A stretch of 33,786 nucleotides of DNA from Acetobacteraceae bacterium (lineage in GTDB: Bacteria; Pseudomonadota; Alphaproteobacteria; Acetobacterales; Acetobacteraceae). The translations under genes were made by a program, and so were the position numbers. A model generated the notes under the pieces. The model did no database searches. It was not told the DNA's origin and saw only the letters and a program-made list of their open reading frames with translations. The stretch's first letter is position 1; every line of letters begins with the position of its first letter. Where the stretch lies: assembly GCA_027487385.1 (NCBI GenBank), contig JAIYDS010000040.1, positions 1-33,786 of the forward strand, in the 5' to 3' direction. Positions 7,580 through 15,631 of this stretch are shown here, piece after piece.

Positions 7580-9211
7580 ATGACCGCCTTGGACCAGATC
7601 ACCCCCGACGCGAAGCCGAGCGACGCCGCGCAGGAAGCCGCGCGCCGGCGCAGCTTCGCCATCATCGCCCACCCCGATGCGGGCAAGACCACGCTGACCG
7701 AAAAACTCCTGCTGAAGGGCGGCGCCATCCAGCTCGCCGGCCAGGTGCGCGCCAAGGGAAATCGCCGCGCCACCCGCTCGGACTGGATGAGCATCGAGCA
7801 GGATCGCGGCATCTCCGTCGCCACCTCGGTGATGACCTTCGAGCGCGATGACCTGATCTTCAACCTGCTGGATACGCCGGGCCACGAGGATTTCTCGGAG
7901 GACACCTACCGCACCCTCACCGCCGTGGACGCCGCCGTGATGGTGCTGGACGCCGCCAAGGGCATCGAGGCGCAGACGCTGAAGCTCTTCGAGGTCTGTC
8001 GCCTGCGGGACATCCCCATCATCACCTTCATCAACAAGATGGACCGCGAGGGGCGGGACCCGCTGGAACTGCTCGACGAGATCGAGAAGACCCTGGCACT
8101 CGACGTCTCGCCCGCCGCCTGGCCGGTGGGGCAAGGGCGCGATCTGCTGGGCGTCTATGACCTGCTGGACCCGGCGCTGCGCATGCTGGACACGGCGGAT
8201 GGCAGCCATATCCCGCTCTCCGGCCTGGAGGATCCCCAGCTGGACAAGCTGGTCCCCGCCGGGTTGCTCTCGGAACTGCGGGACCAGGCTGGCCTCGTCA
8301 CCGGCGGCTATCCGGAATTCGACCGCGACGCCTTCCTGCAAGGCAGCATGACGCCGGTCTTCTTCGGCAGCGCGCTGCGCGATTTCGGCGTGGGCCATCT
8401 GCTGGATGGGCTGGCGCGCCTCGCCCCGCCGCCGCGCTCGCGCGCTTCCGACGCCCGCATGGTGGCCCCGGGCGAGGCGAAGCTGACCGGCTTCGTCTTC
8501 AAGGTGCAGGCGAATATGGACCCGCAGCACCGCGACCGCGTGGCGTTTTTCCGCATCTGCTCCGGCCGGCTGCAGAAGGGCGCGCGGCTGCTCCAGGTGC
8601 GCACCGGCAAGCAGGTGCCGGTCAACGCGCCGCTCTTCTTCTTCGCCAAGGACCGCCAGGTGGCGGAAGAGGCCTGGCCGGGCGATGTGGTCGGCATCGC
8701 CAACCACGGCACGCTGCGCATCGGCGACACGCTGACCGAGGGCGAGCCGATCAACTTCCGCGGCGTTCCCTCCTTCTCGCCCGAGCATCTGCGCCGCGTG
8801 CGCCTGGATGATCCGATGCTGGCGAAAAAGCTGAACAAGGCGCTGGAGCAGCTTGCCGATGAAGGCGTGGTGCAGATCTTCCGCCCGCTCGATGGCTCGC
8901 CGCCCGTCATCGGCGTGGTGGGGCTGCTGCAGATTGACGTGCTGCAAAGCCGGCTGAAGGTGGAATACGGCGTGCCCGCCAGCTTTGAGCACACCCAGTG
9001 GGAATATCTGCGCTGGGTGACCTCGGAGGATCGCGACGCCGTCTCCCGCTTCAGCCAGTTCAACCGCAGCGAATTGGCCGAGGATCATGATGGCGCGCTG
9101 GTGGCGCTCTTCACCTCCGACTGGCGGCGCAAGCGCGCGGAGGAGGAGTGGAAGATGCTGCGCTTCCTTGCGCTGCGGGAGCAGCATAGCCTGAGCGGGA
9201 GCAACAAGTAG
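7580..9211 (+). CDS. prfC: Peptide chain release factor 3
   Basis: A 543-residue translational GTPase that recycles RF1/RF2 from the ribosome. G-domain motifs are clear: G1 A-H-P-D-A-G-K-T-T (residues 30-38), the switch segment R-G-I-S-V-A-T-S-V, G3 D-T-P-G-H-E-D-F and G4 N-K-M-D. The segment D-W-M-S-I-E-Q-D-R-G is characteristic of RF3 and separates it from EF-G. Domains 2 and 3 follow, giving the usual length (about 530). The ATG at 7580 has GGAG only one base away. A TTG at 7589 is better spaced from it, so the true start may be three codons downstream. It looks monocistronic, followed by hairpins. Confidence 0.95.
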   Translation: MTALDQITPDAKPSDAAQEAARRRSFAIIAHPDAGKTTLTEKLLLKGGAIQLAGQVRAKGNRRATRSDWMSIEQDRGISVATSVMTFERDDLIFNLLDTPGHEDFSEDTYRTLTAVDAAVMVLDAAKGIEAQTLKLFEVCRLRDIPIITFINKMDREGRDPLELLDEIEKTLALDVSPAAWPVGQGRDLLGVYDLLDPALRMLDTADGSHIPLSGLEDPQLDKLVPAGLLSELRDQAGLVTGGYPEFDRDAFLQGSMTPVFFGSALRDFGVGHLLDGLARLAPPPRSRASDARMVAPGEAKLTGFVFKVQANMDPQHRDRVAFFRICSGRLQKGARLLQVRTGKQVPVNAPLFFFAKDRQVAEEAWPGDVVGIANHGTLRIGDTLTEGEPINFRGVPSFSPEHLRRVRLDDPMLAKKLNKALEQLADEGVVQIFRPLDGSPPVIGVVGLLQIDVLQSRLKVEYGVPASFEHTQWEYLRWVTSEDRDAVSRFSQFNRSELAEDHDGALVALFTSDWRRKRAEEEWKMLRFLALREQHSLSGSNK

Positions 9212-9257
9212 CAGGGCGCTGCCCTGCACCCGCCGGGGCCGAGAGGCCCCGGACCCC
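9211..9257. repeat. Double-hairpin intergenic repeat (family copy A)
   Basis: Two perfect hairpins lie directly after the prfC stop: a 7-bp stem with a GCT loop (9211-9227) and an 8-bp stem with a GAGA loop (9233-9252), followed by GACCCC. The 16-base core of the second hairpin is identical to one after rpmB at 33684-33699. It lacks a T-tract on this strand, so strong intrinsic termination of prfC is uncertain. It ends just before the Shine-Dalgarno site of the next gene. Confidence 0.65.
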
Positions 9258-9274
9258 GTGAATGGGAGAATGCC

Positions 9275-9916
9275 ATGCTGACCGTGCACCATCTCGGCAA
9301 GTCGCAGTCGGAGCGGATCGTCTGGCTTTGCGAGGAACTTGGCCTTTCCTACACGCTCACGCATCACACGCGCGATGCGGTGACGATGCTCTCGCCGCCC
9401 TCCCTCAAGGCGCTGCATCCGCTGGGCGCCGCGCCTGTCCTCACCGATGGCAGCATGACCCTCGCGGAATCGGGGGCCATCACCGACTACATCCTGGCGC
9501 GATACGGGCAGGGGCGGCTCACCCTGCCGCCGGAGCATCCGGATTTCGCCGCCTATCTCTATTGGCTGCACTTCGCCAATGGCACGCTGCAACCCGTCAT
9601 GGGCCGCAACATGATCCTCAATCGGCTGGACCTGCCGGGAGACAACGCCGTGCTGCAGGCCCAGCGCGGCCGCCTGGCCCGCGCCTTCGCGCTGGTGGAG
9701 GAGCGCCTCTCGCAAGTGCCCCATCTCGCCGGCGCCGCATTCACCGCGGCCGACATCATGAGCGTCTTCTCGCTCACCACCATGCGCTACTTCCTGCCGC
9801 TCGACCTCACGCCCTATCCGGCGATCCGCGCCTATCTCCAGCGGATCGCGGCACGTCCGGCTTATCAGCGCGCCATGGCCAAGGGAGACCCCGGCATGGC
9901 GCTGCTGCTGGAATAG
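9275..9916 (+). CDS. Glutathione S-transferase family protein
   Basis: A 213-residue cytosolic protein with an N-terminal thioredoxin-like domain (about 1-80) and an all-helical C-terminal domain. The H-H-L-G-K-S-Q-S-E-R segment places a serine where GSTs activate glutathione, G-A-A-P-V-L supplies the cis-proline, and E-S-G-A-I is the glutathione-gamma-glutamyl contact. The C-terminal F-T-A-A-D-I-M segment is the conserved N-capping box. Its substrate is unknown. GGGAG seven bases upstream supports the ATG at 9275. It is convergent with the GMC oxidoreductase across a large palindrome. Confidence 0.9.
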   Translation: MLTVHHLGKSQSERIVWLCEELGLSYTLTHHTRDAVTMLSPPSLKALHPLGAAPVLTDGSMTLAESGAITDYILARYGQGRLTLPPEHPDFAAYLYWLHFANGTLQPVMGRNMILNRLDLPGDNAVLQAQRGRLARAFALVEERLSQVPHLAGAAFTAADIMSVFSLTTMRYFLPLDLTPYPAIRAYLQRIAARPAYQRAMAKGDPGMALLLE

Positions 9917-10048
9917 AAAAAAGGGCCTCCGGCGGCTGGGGCCACGGGCCCCAGACCCCACTTCATTGCAACTCTTTGAGAAATTTCGCTGTCACTTCTG
10001 ACGAAAGGGGTCTGGGGCCCGTGGCCCCAGCCGCCGGAGGCCTCTTTT
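9917..10048. terminator. Large inverted repeat acting as bidirectional terminator (REPIN-like, family copy B)
   Basis: Two 36-base arms (9924-9959 and 10007-10042) are perfect reverse complements around a 47-base AT-richer spacer. Each arm is itself partly palindromic (GGGGCC and GGCCCC around CAC or GTG). A run of A precedes the left arm and a run of T follows the right arm, so RNA from either direction would form a long hairpin followed by U. The element fills the whole gap between the convergent GST and GMC oxidoreductase genes. The unit resembles copies at 9.2 and 33.6 kb. Confidence 0.8.
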
Positions 10049-10050
10049 CT

Positions 10051-11745
10051 TTACCCCACCATGCCGGCCGCGATCTTCTCCGCCGTCATCATCGTCGGGA
10101 AATTCGTGTTGGCGCAGGGCACAACCGGGAAGATGGAGGCATCCACCACCCGCAGCCCCTCGATGCCCTTCACGCGCCCTTCGTTATCCACCACCGCGCG
10201 CGGATCATCCTCGGCCCCCATCCGGCAGGAGCAGGAGGCATGCCAGACGCCGATCGCGGCCTTGCGGATGAAGCCTTCCAGCGCCGCGTCATCAGTCATC
10301 ACCTCCTCGAAGCGATAGCCCTCGATCACGAAGCGATCGATGAAGCGGGAGCGGAGGAAGCCCGGCCCATCCATCACCGCGCTGATGACATTCGTCAGGA
10401 AGCGGTTCTTCGCATTGATGACGCCCAGCTTGCGGACGCGGTCGGTGTAGCTCGCCGGGAAATGGTCCGTCGTCACCTTGCCCAACTCGCCGCTCATCTG
10501 GATCGCCGCCATCATGCGGAAGCCGGTCATCAGGCGTTCCAGGTCCCGCGTGTCGGAGAGGAGGTTGAACTCCACCACCGGCTCGGCGTTCCAGTCGCGC
10601 GAGGCGAGGCGCACCTGGCCGGCCTCGGAATAGGTCTTGTTCACCCAAAGCAGCAGCGAGGCGACCTGCTTGCCCACCGCATGCCAGGCCGATTTGCTGA
10701 CGGCGGCGGCGAACATGTCGCCCGGCGGAATGCCCTCCAGCCCCGAGGAATAGCGCAGCCCTACGAGGATGTGCCGCCGAGTCCGCTCATCCACCCGCGC
10801 GCCGCGGCGGAGGTAGGAGGAGAGCGAGACTGAGGGGTGGTCCATCAGCCCCTGGCCGACGCCGGGCAGGTTCTGCAGCACCTCGATCCCCATCTCCCGC
10901 AGATGCGCGGCCGGGCCGATGCCGGCGCGCAGCAGATGCGCGGGGGAATGGATGGCGCCGCAGGAGAGGATGATCTCCCGCCCGCGGAATTCCTGCTCCT
11001 GCCCTTTCACCAGGGCCACCACGCCGACGCAGCGATTGCCTTCGAAGATGAGCGACTTCACCTGCGTCTCGGTGGAGATGGTCAGGTTCTCCCGCGCGCG
11101 CGTCGCGCGATCCAGATAGCCCATCGCCGCCGAGGCGCGCTGTTCGCCCTCGTTCGAGATGGTCATCGGGAAATAGCCATCCTCGAAGAAGCCATTCTGG
11201 TCGGGCAGGAATTTGAAGCCGGCCGCCTTGAAGGATTCGGCGGCGGCCTTGGCGTGGTTGTTCCAATCCGAGGGCGGGATGCGGCGCACCGGGATGCGGC
11301 CTTCCTTGCCGTGGAAGGGGCCGTCGAAATCGAGATCGCGCTCCACCTTCTTGAAGAAGGGCAGCACGGCATCCCAGTTCCAGCCGGTGGCGCCGCGCTG
11401 TTCCCACTCGTCGTAATCCGTGGGCGCGCCGCGATTGGCGAGCTGGCCATTGATCGAGGAACCGCCGCCCAGCACCCGCGCCTGCTCATATTTGCGCAGC
11501 GGCGGGCGGTCTTCCGGGCGGTTGTGGGGGATGACCTGGGTGTGGACCTTCAGCTCGGTCCAGTGGAAGCGTGGGTCGAAATAGGCAGTGCCCGGGTAGC
11601 TGTCCTTGATCTCGGCGGGTTCCTCGCCGGGGGGCGTGTCAGGTCCGGCCTCGCAGACCAGCACCTTGCGGTGGCTCTGCGCCGAAAGGCGATGCGCCAG
11701 GACGGAACCGGCGGAACCGCCGCCGACGATGATGGTGTCCCACAT
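10051..11745 (-). CDS. GMC family FAD-dependent oxidoreductase
   Basis: A 564-residue flavoprotein of the glucose-methanol-choline family, oxidising an alcohol group. The FAD-binding G-G-G-S-A-G-S motif lies within the first 15 residues, followed by the GMC signature R-V-L-G-G-G-S-S-I-N-G and the second signature around G-A-I-H-S-P-A-H-L-L-R-A-G-I-G-P. The C-terminal catalytic region has W-H-A-S-C-S-C-R-M-G and the N-T-N-F-P-T segment. It resembles choline dehydrogenase-like enzymes of unknown substrate. The ATG at 11745 is chosen because it starts the dinucleotide fold directly and has GGAG six bases upstream; the frame extends 36 codons further without homology. No signal peptide is visible. 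Confidence 0.92.
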   Translation of the reverse strand: MWDTIIVGGGSAGSVLAHRLSAQSHRKVLVCEAGPDTPPGEEPAEIKDSYPGTAYFDPRFHWTELKVHTQVIPHNRPEDRPPLRKYEQARVLGGGSSINGQLANRGAPTDYDEWEQRGATGWNWDAVLPFFKKVERDLDFDGPFHGKEGRIPVRRIPPSDWNNHAKAAAESFKAAGFKFLPDQNGFFEDGYFPMTISNEGEQRASAAMGYLDRATRARENLTISTETQVKSLIFEGNRCVGVVALVKGQEQEFRGREIILSCGAIHSPAHLLRAGIGPAAHLREMGIEVLQNLPGVGQGLMDHPSVSLSSYLRRGARVDERTRRHILVGLRYSSGLEGIPPGDMFAAAVSKSAWHAVGKQVASLLLWVNKTYSEAGQVRLASRDWNAEPVVEFNLLSDTRDLERLMTGFRMMAAIQMSGELGKVTTDHFPASYTDRVRKLGVINAKNRFLTNVISAVMDGPGFLRSRFIDRFVIEGYRFEEVMTDDAALEGFIRKAAIGVWHASCSCRMGAEDDPRAVVDNEGRVKGIEGLRVVDASIFPVVPCANTNFPTMMTAEKIAAGMVG

Positions 11746-11865
11746 GCGGGTCTCCACGCCTCCCAGATCTGGCCGCCAGAGCGCCGGCGGCCTTTGCGTT
11801 GGGCGCGGAATCTGCACGGGAATCGCGCTTCTGTAAAACCTGCGCCGCGCCACGCGGCCGCGGGT

Positions 11866-12279
11866 TCAGTCGAGCCAGACGACGGCCTCAACCTCGAAGA
11901 GCATGGGCTCCAGGGCCAGCTTCGGGACCGGCACCAGCGTCTGCGCCGGCGGGCTTTCCCCGAACACGCTCTGCACGGCCTGGGTCAGTGGGCCCAGCTT
12001 CGCCATGTCGTGATCCACCACGAAGAGCGTCAGCTTCACCACCTGGCGCGGCTCGGCGCCCAGCGCCTCCAGCACGAGCCGAAGATTGGCACAGGCCTGC
12101 GCCACCTGGCTGCCGAAATCAGGCGGGAAGGCCCCGCTGGCCTCCTGTCCGCCCTGGCCGGAAATAAAGGCGAGGCGCCCCTGGTTCGGGGTAACCACGG
12201 CGGTGCTGTAGCCATGTGGGGTGGGGTCCGGCAGCTGGGCCGGATGGATGATGACGGGGCTCGCGTTGGGCGACGGCAT
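11866..12279 (-). CDS. RidA (YjgF/YER057c/UK114) family protein
   Basis: A 137-residue small trimeric-type protein of the RidA superfamily, whose characterised members hydrolyse reactive enamine/imine intermediates. Visible family features are the G-Y-S-T-A-V strand, I-S-G-Q-G-G, the central A-C-A-N-L-R-L-V-L-E-A-L-G-A segment and the C-terminal P-M-L-F-E-V-E-A-V. The canonical arginine of RidA proper is not obvious, so it may be a non-archetypal subgroup without imine deaminase activity. The ATG at 12279 is preferred because GGAG lies seven bases upstream; an in-frame ATG two codons earlier would be too close to it. It is divergent from the WYL regulator and is its likeliest target. Confidence 0.85.
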   Translation of the reverse strand: MPSPNASPVIIHPAQLPDPTPHGYSTAVVTPNQGRLAFISGQGGQEASGAFPPDFGSQVAQACANLRLVLEALGAEPRQVVKLTLFVVDHDMAKLGPLTQAVQSVFGESPPAQTLVPVPKLALEPMLFEVEAVVWLD

Positions 12280-12320
12280 GTTCATGCTCCATGTCAGGTT
12301 GAACACGCCGTCTCTCGCGC

Positions 12321-12349
12321 CGAATGGTGCCAAAACCTGTCACCATTCG
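12321..12349. promoter_or_regulatory. Perfect 9-bp inverted repeat, likely operator
   Basis: CGAATGGTG (12321-12329) and its exact reverse complement CACCATTCG (12341-12349) are separated by 11 bases, placing the half-sites 20 bases (about two helical turns) apart. The repeat sits between the divergent ridA-like gene and the WYL regulator and ends 15 bases before the regulator's start codon. That is the expected place for an autoregulatory operator bound by a dimer. Binding by the adjacent regulator is inferred. Confidence 0.7.
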
Positions 12350-12364
12350 TGATAGGCTCCGCAG

Positions 12365-13084
12365 ATGATCCCCCGCCTGCGCCACGATGCCCTCCTGCGC
12401 CTGCTGCGGCGCCAGGGCAGCATGACGGTCCAGGAACTGGCCCAGGCGGTCAGTGCCTCCCGCCGCACCATCCTGCGCGACATCGGCGCCTTGCGGGACC
12501 AGGGCTTCGTCATCCATTCCGAACCCGGCCGGGGCGGCGGGCTCCAGTTGGATCCGCAATCGGTGCAGACGACGCCGCGGCTCTCGGTGCCGGAGGTCTT
12601 TGCCCTGCTCCTCAGCGTCGCGGCCATGCGCGCGGGCGGCGCCCTGCCCTTCTCGGGCCTGGCCGATGCCGGCCTCGCCAAGATCGAGAGGGCGCTGCCG
12701 GCGGACAAGCTGCGCGATCTGCGCCGCTTGCTGGATTGCCTGCATGTCGGGCGGCTCTCACCGCAGCAGGATGTCTCGGCGCTGGGGCCGATGGATGCGG
12801 CGCTGCTGCCGGCCTTCGAGACGGCCTTCCTCCAGCGCCAGCGGCTGCGCTTCCGCTACCGGGACGCGAAGAGCGCCGTCACCCGGCGCGAGGTGGAGCC
12901 CCAGGCCATGCTGCTCCTGCCGCCGCTCTGGTATCTCGTGGCCTGGGATCCGGCGCGGGGGGATTTCCGCCATTTTCGGATGGACCGGATCAGCCGGCCA
13001 AGCATCCTGGAAGGCCTGCCCTTCCGGCGCCGGCACGTGCCCTTCGCGCAGGATGTCTGCCCCTTCCGCGACCTGCCCCGCTGA
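12365..13084 (+). CDS. HTH-WYL (YafY-type) transcriptional regulator
   Basis: A 239-residue DNA-binding protein. Residues 1-55 form a DeoR/HTH_11-like winged helix (S-M-T-V-Q-E-L-A-Q-A-V-S-A-S-R-R-T-I-L-R-D-I). A wing carrying G-R-G-G-G-L follows near 55-62. A C-terminal WYL domain has the name-giving W-Y-L at 189-191 and R-M-D-R-I further on, and such domains bind small effectors or nucleotides. Family members commonly regulate their divergent neighbour. A perfect inverted repeat lies 15 bases upstream of the ATG. The neighbouring RidA-like gene suggests an amino-acid-related metabolite as signal, but this is inference. It converges with the second GST gene, 8 bases away. Confidence 0.9.
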   Translation: MIPRLRHDALLRLLRRQGSMTVQELAQAVSASRRTILRDIGALRDQGFVIHSEPGRGGGLQLDPQSVQTTPRLSVPEVFALLLSVAAMRAGGALPFSGLADAGLAKIERALPADKLRDLRRLLDCLHVGRLSPQQDVSALGPMDAALLPAFETAFLQRQRLRFRYRDAKSAVTRREVEPQAMLLLPPLWYLVAWDPARGDFRHFRMDRISRPSILEGLPFRRRHVPFAQDVCPFRDLPR

Positions 13085-13092
13085 GGGGCGGC

Positions 13093-13749
13093 TCAGGCCG
13101 GTTCCTTGTCCCGGTCCGCCATCATCTGCTTGAAGGCCGGCCGCGCATGGCAGGCGGTGAGCCAGGCCTTCACATGCGGCGCCGCGTCAAACAGCTCCTT
13201 TGCCGGCGCGGCATAGCGGATCACCTCGGCCAGGTTGATGTCGGCCACGGTGAATCGACCACCGACCATGAAGCCGGTCTTGGCCAGCGCCGCGTCCAGC
13301 ACGGCGAAGGGCGCGCGCAGCGCCTCGATCGAGGCCTGGGCCAGCGCCGCATCACGCTCCGCCTCCGGCTTGGCGACCATATTGTAGAGGATCTGAATGG
13401 TGTGCGGCTCGGCCTCGGTCATCGCCCAGATGGACCAGGCGGTCATCTCCGCATCCTCGCGCAGATCGGCCGGCGCCAGCGGGCCGCCATGCTTCTTCGC
13501 CATGTAGAGATTGATGGCGAGCGACTCGGCCAGCACCAGGCCGTCATCCTCCATGGCCGGGATGCGGCCATTGGGGTTCACCTTCAGGAATTCGGGCGAG
13601 CGCGTGTTGATCTGCGCGCCCGGCGCCAGCGGGTCCGGCAGGCGATAGCCCTGGATCACCGGCACATGGCGGAAGGGCATCCCCGCCTCCAGCGCCAGCC
13701 AGATGTTGCGCGAGGCGCGCGAGCGATAGACGCCGTAGATGGTCAGCAT
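13093..13749 (-). CDS. Glutathione S-transferase family protein
   Basis: A 218-residue GST. The N-terminal thioredoxin-like domain contains Y-R-S-R-A-S-R-N-I-W with the catalytic-type Ser, V-N-P-N-G-R-I-P-A-M carrying the cis-Pro, and the E-S-L-A-I-N-L-Y glutathione contact. The helical C-terminal domain has F-M-V-G-G-R-F-T-V-A-D-I-N. It is a paralogue, not a close copy, of the GST at 9275. GGAGGA lies upstream of the ATG at 13749. The substrate is unknown. On the minus strand it lies downstream of znuA, with about 64 bases between them, so transcription could continue from the Zur-controlled gene into it. Confidence 0.9.
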   Translation of the reverse strand: MLTIYGVYRSRASRNIWLALEAGMPFRHVPVIQGYRLPDPLAPGAQINTRSPEFLKVNPNGRIPAMEDDGLVLAESLAINLYMAKKHGGPLAPADLREDAEMTAWSIWAMTEAEPHTIQILYNMVAKPEAERDAALAQASIEALRAPFAVLDAALAKTGFMVGGRFTVADINLAEVIRYAAPAKELFDAAPHVKAWLTACHARPAFKQMMADRDKEPA

Positions 13750-13813
13750 GGGGGCGATTCCTCCGAAGGTTATGCCAAGCCTCGCATGATCCTCCGGCGA
13801 AAGGGAGGGGGCG

Positions 13814-14698
13814 TCACCCCGCCATGGCGGCCGTCATCAGCCCGACATTGTGGCGCATCATCGCCTCATAGGTCGCGGCCGGGCCATCGGCGGCGGAGAG
13901 CGCATCGGCATAAAGCCGCCCGCGGATCCGCACCCCCGCCTCCTCGGCCAGGCGGCGCAGCGTGGCGGGATTGGCCATGTTCTCCATGAAGACGGCAGTG
14001 ATGTTTTCGGCGCGGATCTGCCGGATGAGGGCCGCCACCTGCTGGGCCGAGGGCTCGGCATTGGTGGCCACGCCCTGGGGCGCCCGGAAGCGCACGCCAT
14101 AAGCCGCGCCGAAATAGGCGAAGGCGTCATGGCTGGTGACGACGATGCGCCGCGCCTCCGGCACCTTGGCGATCTCGGCGCGCACCCAGGCATCCAGCGC
14201 CTCCAGCCGCGCCACGGCGGCGGTGGTGCGGGCGCGATACTCGGCCTCACCCGCCGCATCGGCGCGGATCAGGCCCCCTTCGATGTTGCGCAGATAGGCG
14301 ATGGCCAGGCGCACATCCTGCCAGGCATGCGGGTCCTGGCTGCCGTGATTGTGGCCCGGCGTGGGTGCCGCGCGGCGCAGCGTGATGCCCTGGGTGGCCA
14401 TCACATTCACCCCGGCAAAGCCGGTCGAGGAAATCAGCCGGTTGAACCAATTGTCGAAGCCCGCGCCATTGCGCACAACGATGCGCGCGCCACGCACCGC
14501 CTCGGCATGAGAGGGGCGGGTCTGGAAGTGATGCGCGTCCACATCCGGCCCGGCGATGACACGGATCTCCATCCGTTCGCCCGCCACATCGCGCAGCATA
14601 TCCCCCAGGATGGAGAAGGAGGCGACGGCAACCGGACGCGGCTGCGCCCGCGCGGCGAGGGGAAGGGCGGCAAGCGCGAAAAGAGCGCGGCGGTTCAT
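13814..14698 (-). CDS. znuA: Zinc (or manganese) ABC transporter periplasmic binding protein
   Basis: A 294-residue cluster A-I (ZnuA/TroA-type) metal-binding protein. It has a short signal peptide (M-N-R-R-A-L-F start, A-R-A-Q end). Likely metal ligands are visible: the His of D-A-H-H-F (near 56), the His of D-P-H-A-W, the His of S-H-D-A-F-A-Y-F and the Asp of Y-A-D-A-L-S. The usual His-rich loop of ZnuA is reduced to G-H-N-H-G. This type of protein binds zinc or manganese, and the Zur-like box in front argues for zinc. Its ATPase and permease genes are about 6 kb away, in a separate operon behind a similar box. No strong Shine-Dalgarno site is seen. Confidence 0.9.
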   Translation of the reverse strand: MNRRALFALAALPLAARAQPRPVAVASFSILGDMLRDVAGERMEIRVIAGPDVDAHHFQTRPSHAEAVRGARIVVRNGAGFDNWFNRLISSTGFAGVNVMATQGITLRRAAPTPGHNHGSQDPHAWQDVRLAIAYLRNIEGGLIRADAAGEAEYRARTTAAVARLEALDAWVRAEIAKVPEARRIVVTSHDAFAYFGAAYGVRFRAPQGVATNAEPSAQQVAALIRQIRAENITAVFMENMANPATLRRLAEEAGVRIRGRLYADALSAADGPAATYEAMMRHNVGLMTAAMAG

Positions 14699-14716
14699 GT
14701 CGAGGCGATCCGGATG

Positions 14717-14731
14717 GGTTATGATATAACC
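14717..14731. promoter_or_regulatory. Zur-like operator in front of znuA
   Basis: The palindrome GGTTAT-GAT-ATAACC has perfect 6-base arms around a 3-base centre, in otherwise GC-rich DNA, 18 bases upstream of the znuA ATG. Its core matches the known enterobacterial Zur core GTTATATTATAAC at 11 of 13 positions. A box of the same form precedes the znuC operon at 20572, which strongly supports a shared regulator. Zur itself is not in this window. Confidence 0.8.
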
Positions 14732-14756
14732 TATCTGGCCCGAAACCCGGCCGCTT

Positions 14757-15509
14757 TCAACGCCCGAAGAGGCGCTTCAGCCAGCCGCGCAGCCCTTCGC
14801 CGCGCTTGATGCTCTTCTGATGCGCCACATGCGGCCGGCGGGCCGGGGGCGGCAGGGCGGTGGCGACGCTGTGGCGCCCCGTGTCCTGCGCCTCGATCAG
14901 GCGAAGTTCCAGCATCAGCACCTGCACCACGGGCTCGGGCGGGCTTTCGCGCAGCAGGGCATGGGCGGTGTCCGCCGCGTCATCCCAGGCTTCGGCCCGG
15001 CGCAGCGCGTCCACCACGCGCACCCGCTGCTCGGCATCGAGCGGCGGGCCGCTGCGCCACAGGGCCACGGCCTCCAGCCGCCAGGCGGCGGCGAGGTCGG
15101 CGCGGCCGAGGTCATCGGCGGTCCAGGCGGCATGCAGCGTCGCTTCGGCGGCGGCGTGCAGGGCGCCGGTTTCCTCCAGCACCAGGGCCCAGGCGAGGAA
15201 GCGCCGCGCCAAGGGCGGGTGGGAGGCATCGTTCAGCAGGGCGCGGAAATTCGCCGCCCCCACCGCCTGGGCGGCGGCGGGATGGGCCTGGGTGATGTCG
15301 GGCGCCGAATAGCCGCAATGCGGGCATTGCTGGAGCCAGCGCGCCATGGTGCCGCGCACCGGCTGGCCGGGACGGAGATCGAGGTCCGGCGCCTGTTCAG
15401 GCGCCACGGGCCGGAAGGGAACCTGTCGGCTCTCCGTCCCGCAGACGCCGCAGACTGTGCCGCTTGACGCGGCAGGGGCGGAACCAGGGTTGGGGCGGGG
15501 CTGCGACAT
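14757..15509 (-). CDS. Zinc-ribbon protein, DUF2225-like
   Basis: A 250-residue soluble protein. Two Cys pairs (C20/C23 in C-G-V-C-G and C62/C65 in C-P-H-C-G-Y) form a probable zinc ribbon. The spacing and the C-P-H-C-G-Y-S-A-P-D wording resemble the DUF2225 family. The rest (about 80-215) is Ala/Leu/Arg-rich helix, looking like tetratricopeptide-type repeats. A basic tail (G-L-R-G-W-L-K-R-L-F-G-R) could touch membrane or nucleic acid. Function unknown. It lies just upstream of znuA on the same strand, with the Zur-like box between them, and is divergent from the methyltransferase gene. Confidence 0.75.
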   Translation of the reverse strand: MSQPRPNPGSAPAASSGTVCGVCGTESRQVPFRPVAPEQAPDLDLRPGQPVRGTMARWLQQCPHCGYSAPDITQAHPAAAQAVGAANFRALLNDASHPPLARRFLAWALVLEETGALHAAAEATLHAAWTADDLGRADLAAAWRLEAVALWRSGPPLDAEQRVRVVDALRRAEAWDDAADTAHALLRESPPEPVVQVLMLELRLIEAQDTGRHSVATALPPPARRPHVAHQKSIKRGEGLRGWLKRLFGR

Positions 15510-15602
15510 CCCCTCTAAACTAGGGATGCGGGGGCCTTTGGCGAAGGGGGCAATTCCCGATGGCTGTGCCGCGGGGGGAAAATATCACGACCCTGGGCGT
15601 TT

Positions 15603-15631
15603 TTGCCGTCCGGTCCCTCGGCCGTTATGAT
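15603..15631 (+). promoter_or_regulatory. Sigma-70-type promoter for the methyltransferase gene
   Basis: TTGCCG (15603-15608) and TATGAT (15626-15631) are spaced by 17 bases, close to the housekeeping consensus. A start site near 15638 would give a leader of about 45 bases containing a GGGGGAGAG purine run before the ATG at 15682. Confidence 0.6.

Noticed and set aside
4630..9961. Two minus-strand frames of more than 800 codons (4630-7110 and 7454-9961)
   Set aside because: They are antisense shadows of the three Bug genes, prfC and the GST, which are all well supported on the plus strand.
10837..13989. A 1050-codon open frame on the plus strand
   Set aside because: It runs antisense through the GMC oxidoreductase and RidA genes and out of frame through the WYL regulator and GST. 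Its residue composition (His/Arg/Gly/Gln-rich) is that of a GC-rich shadow frame.
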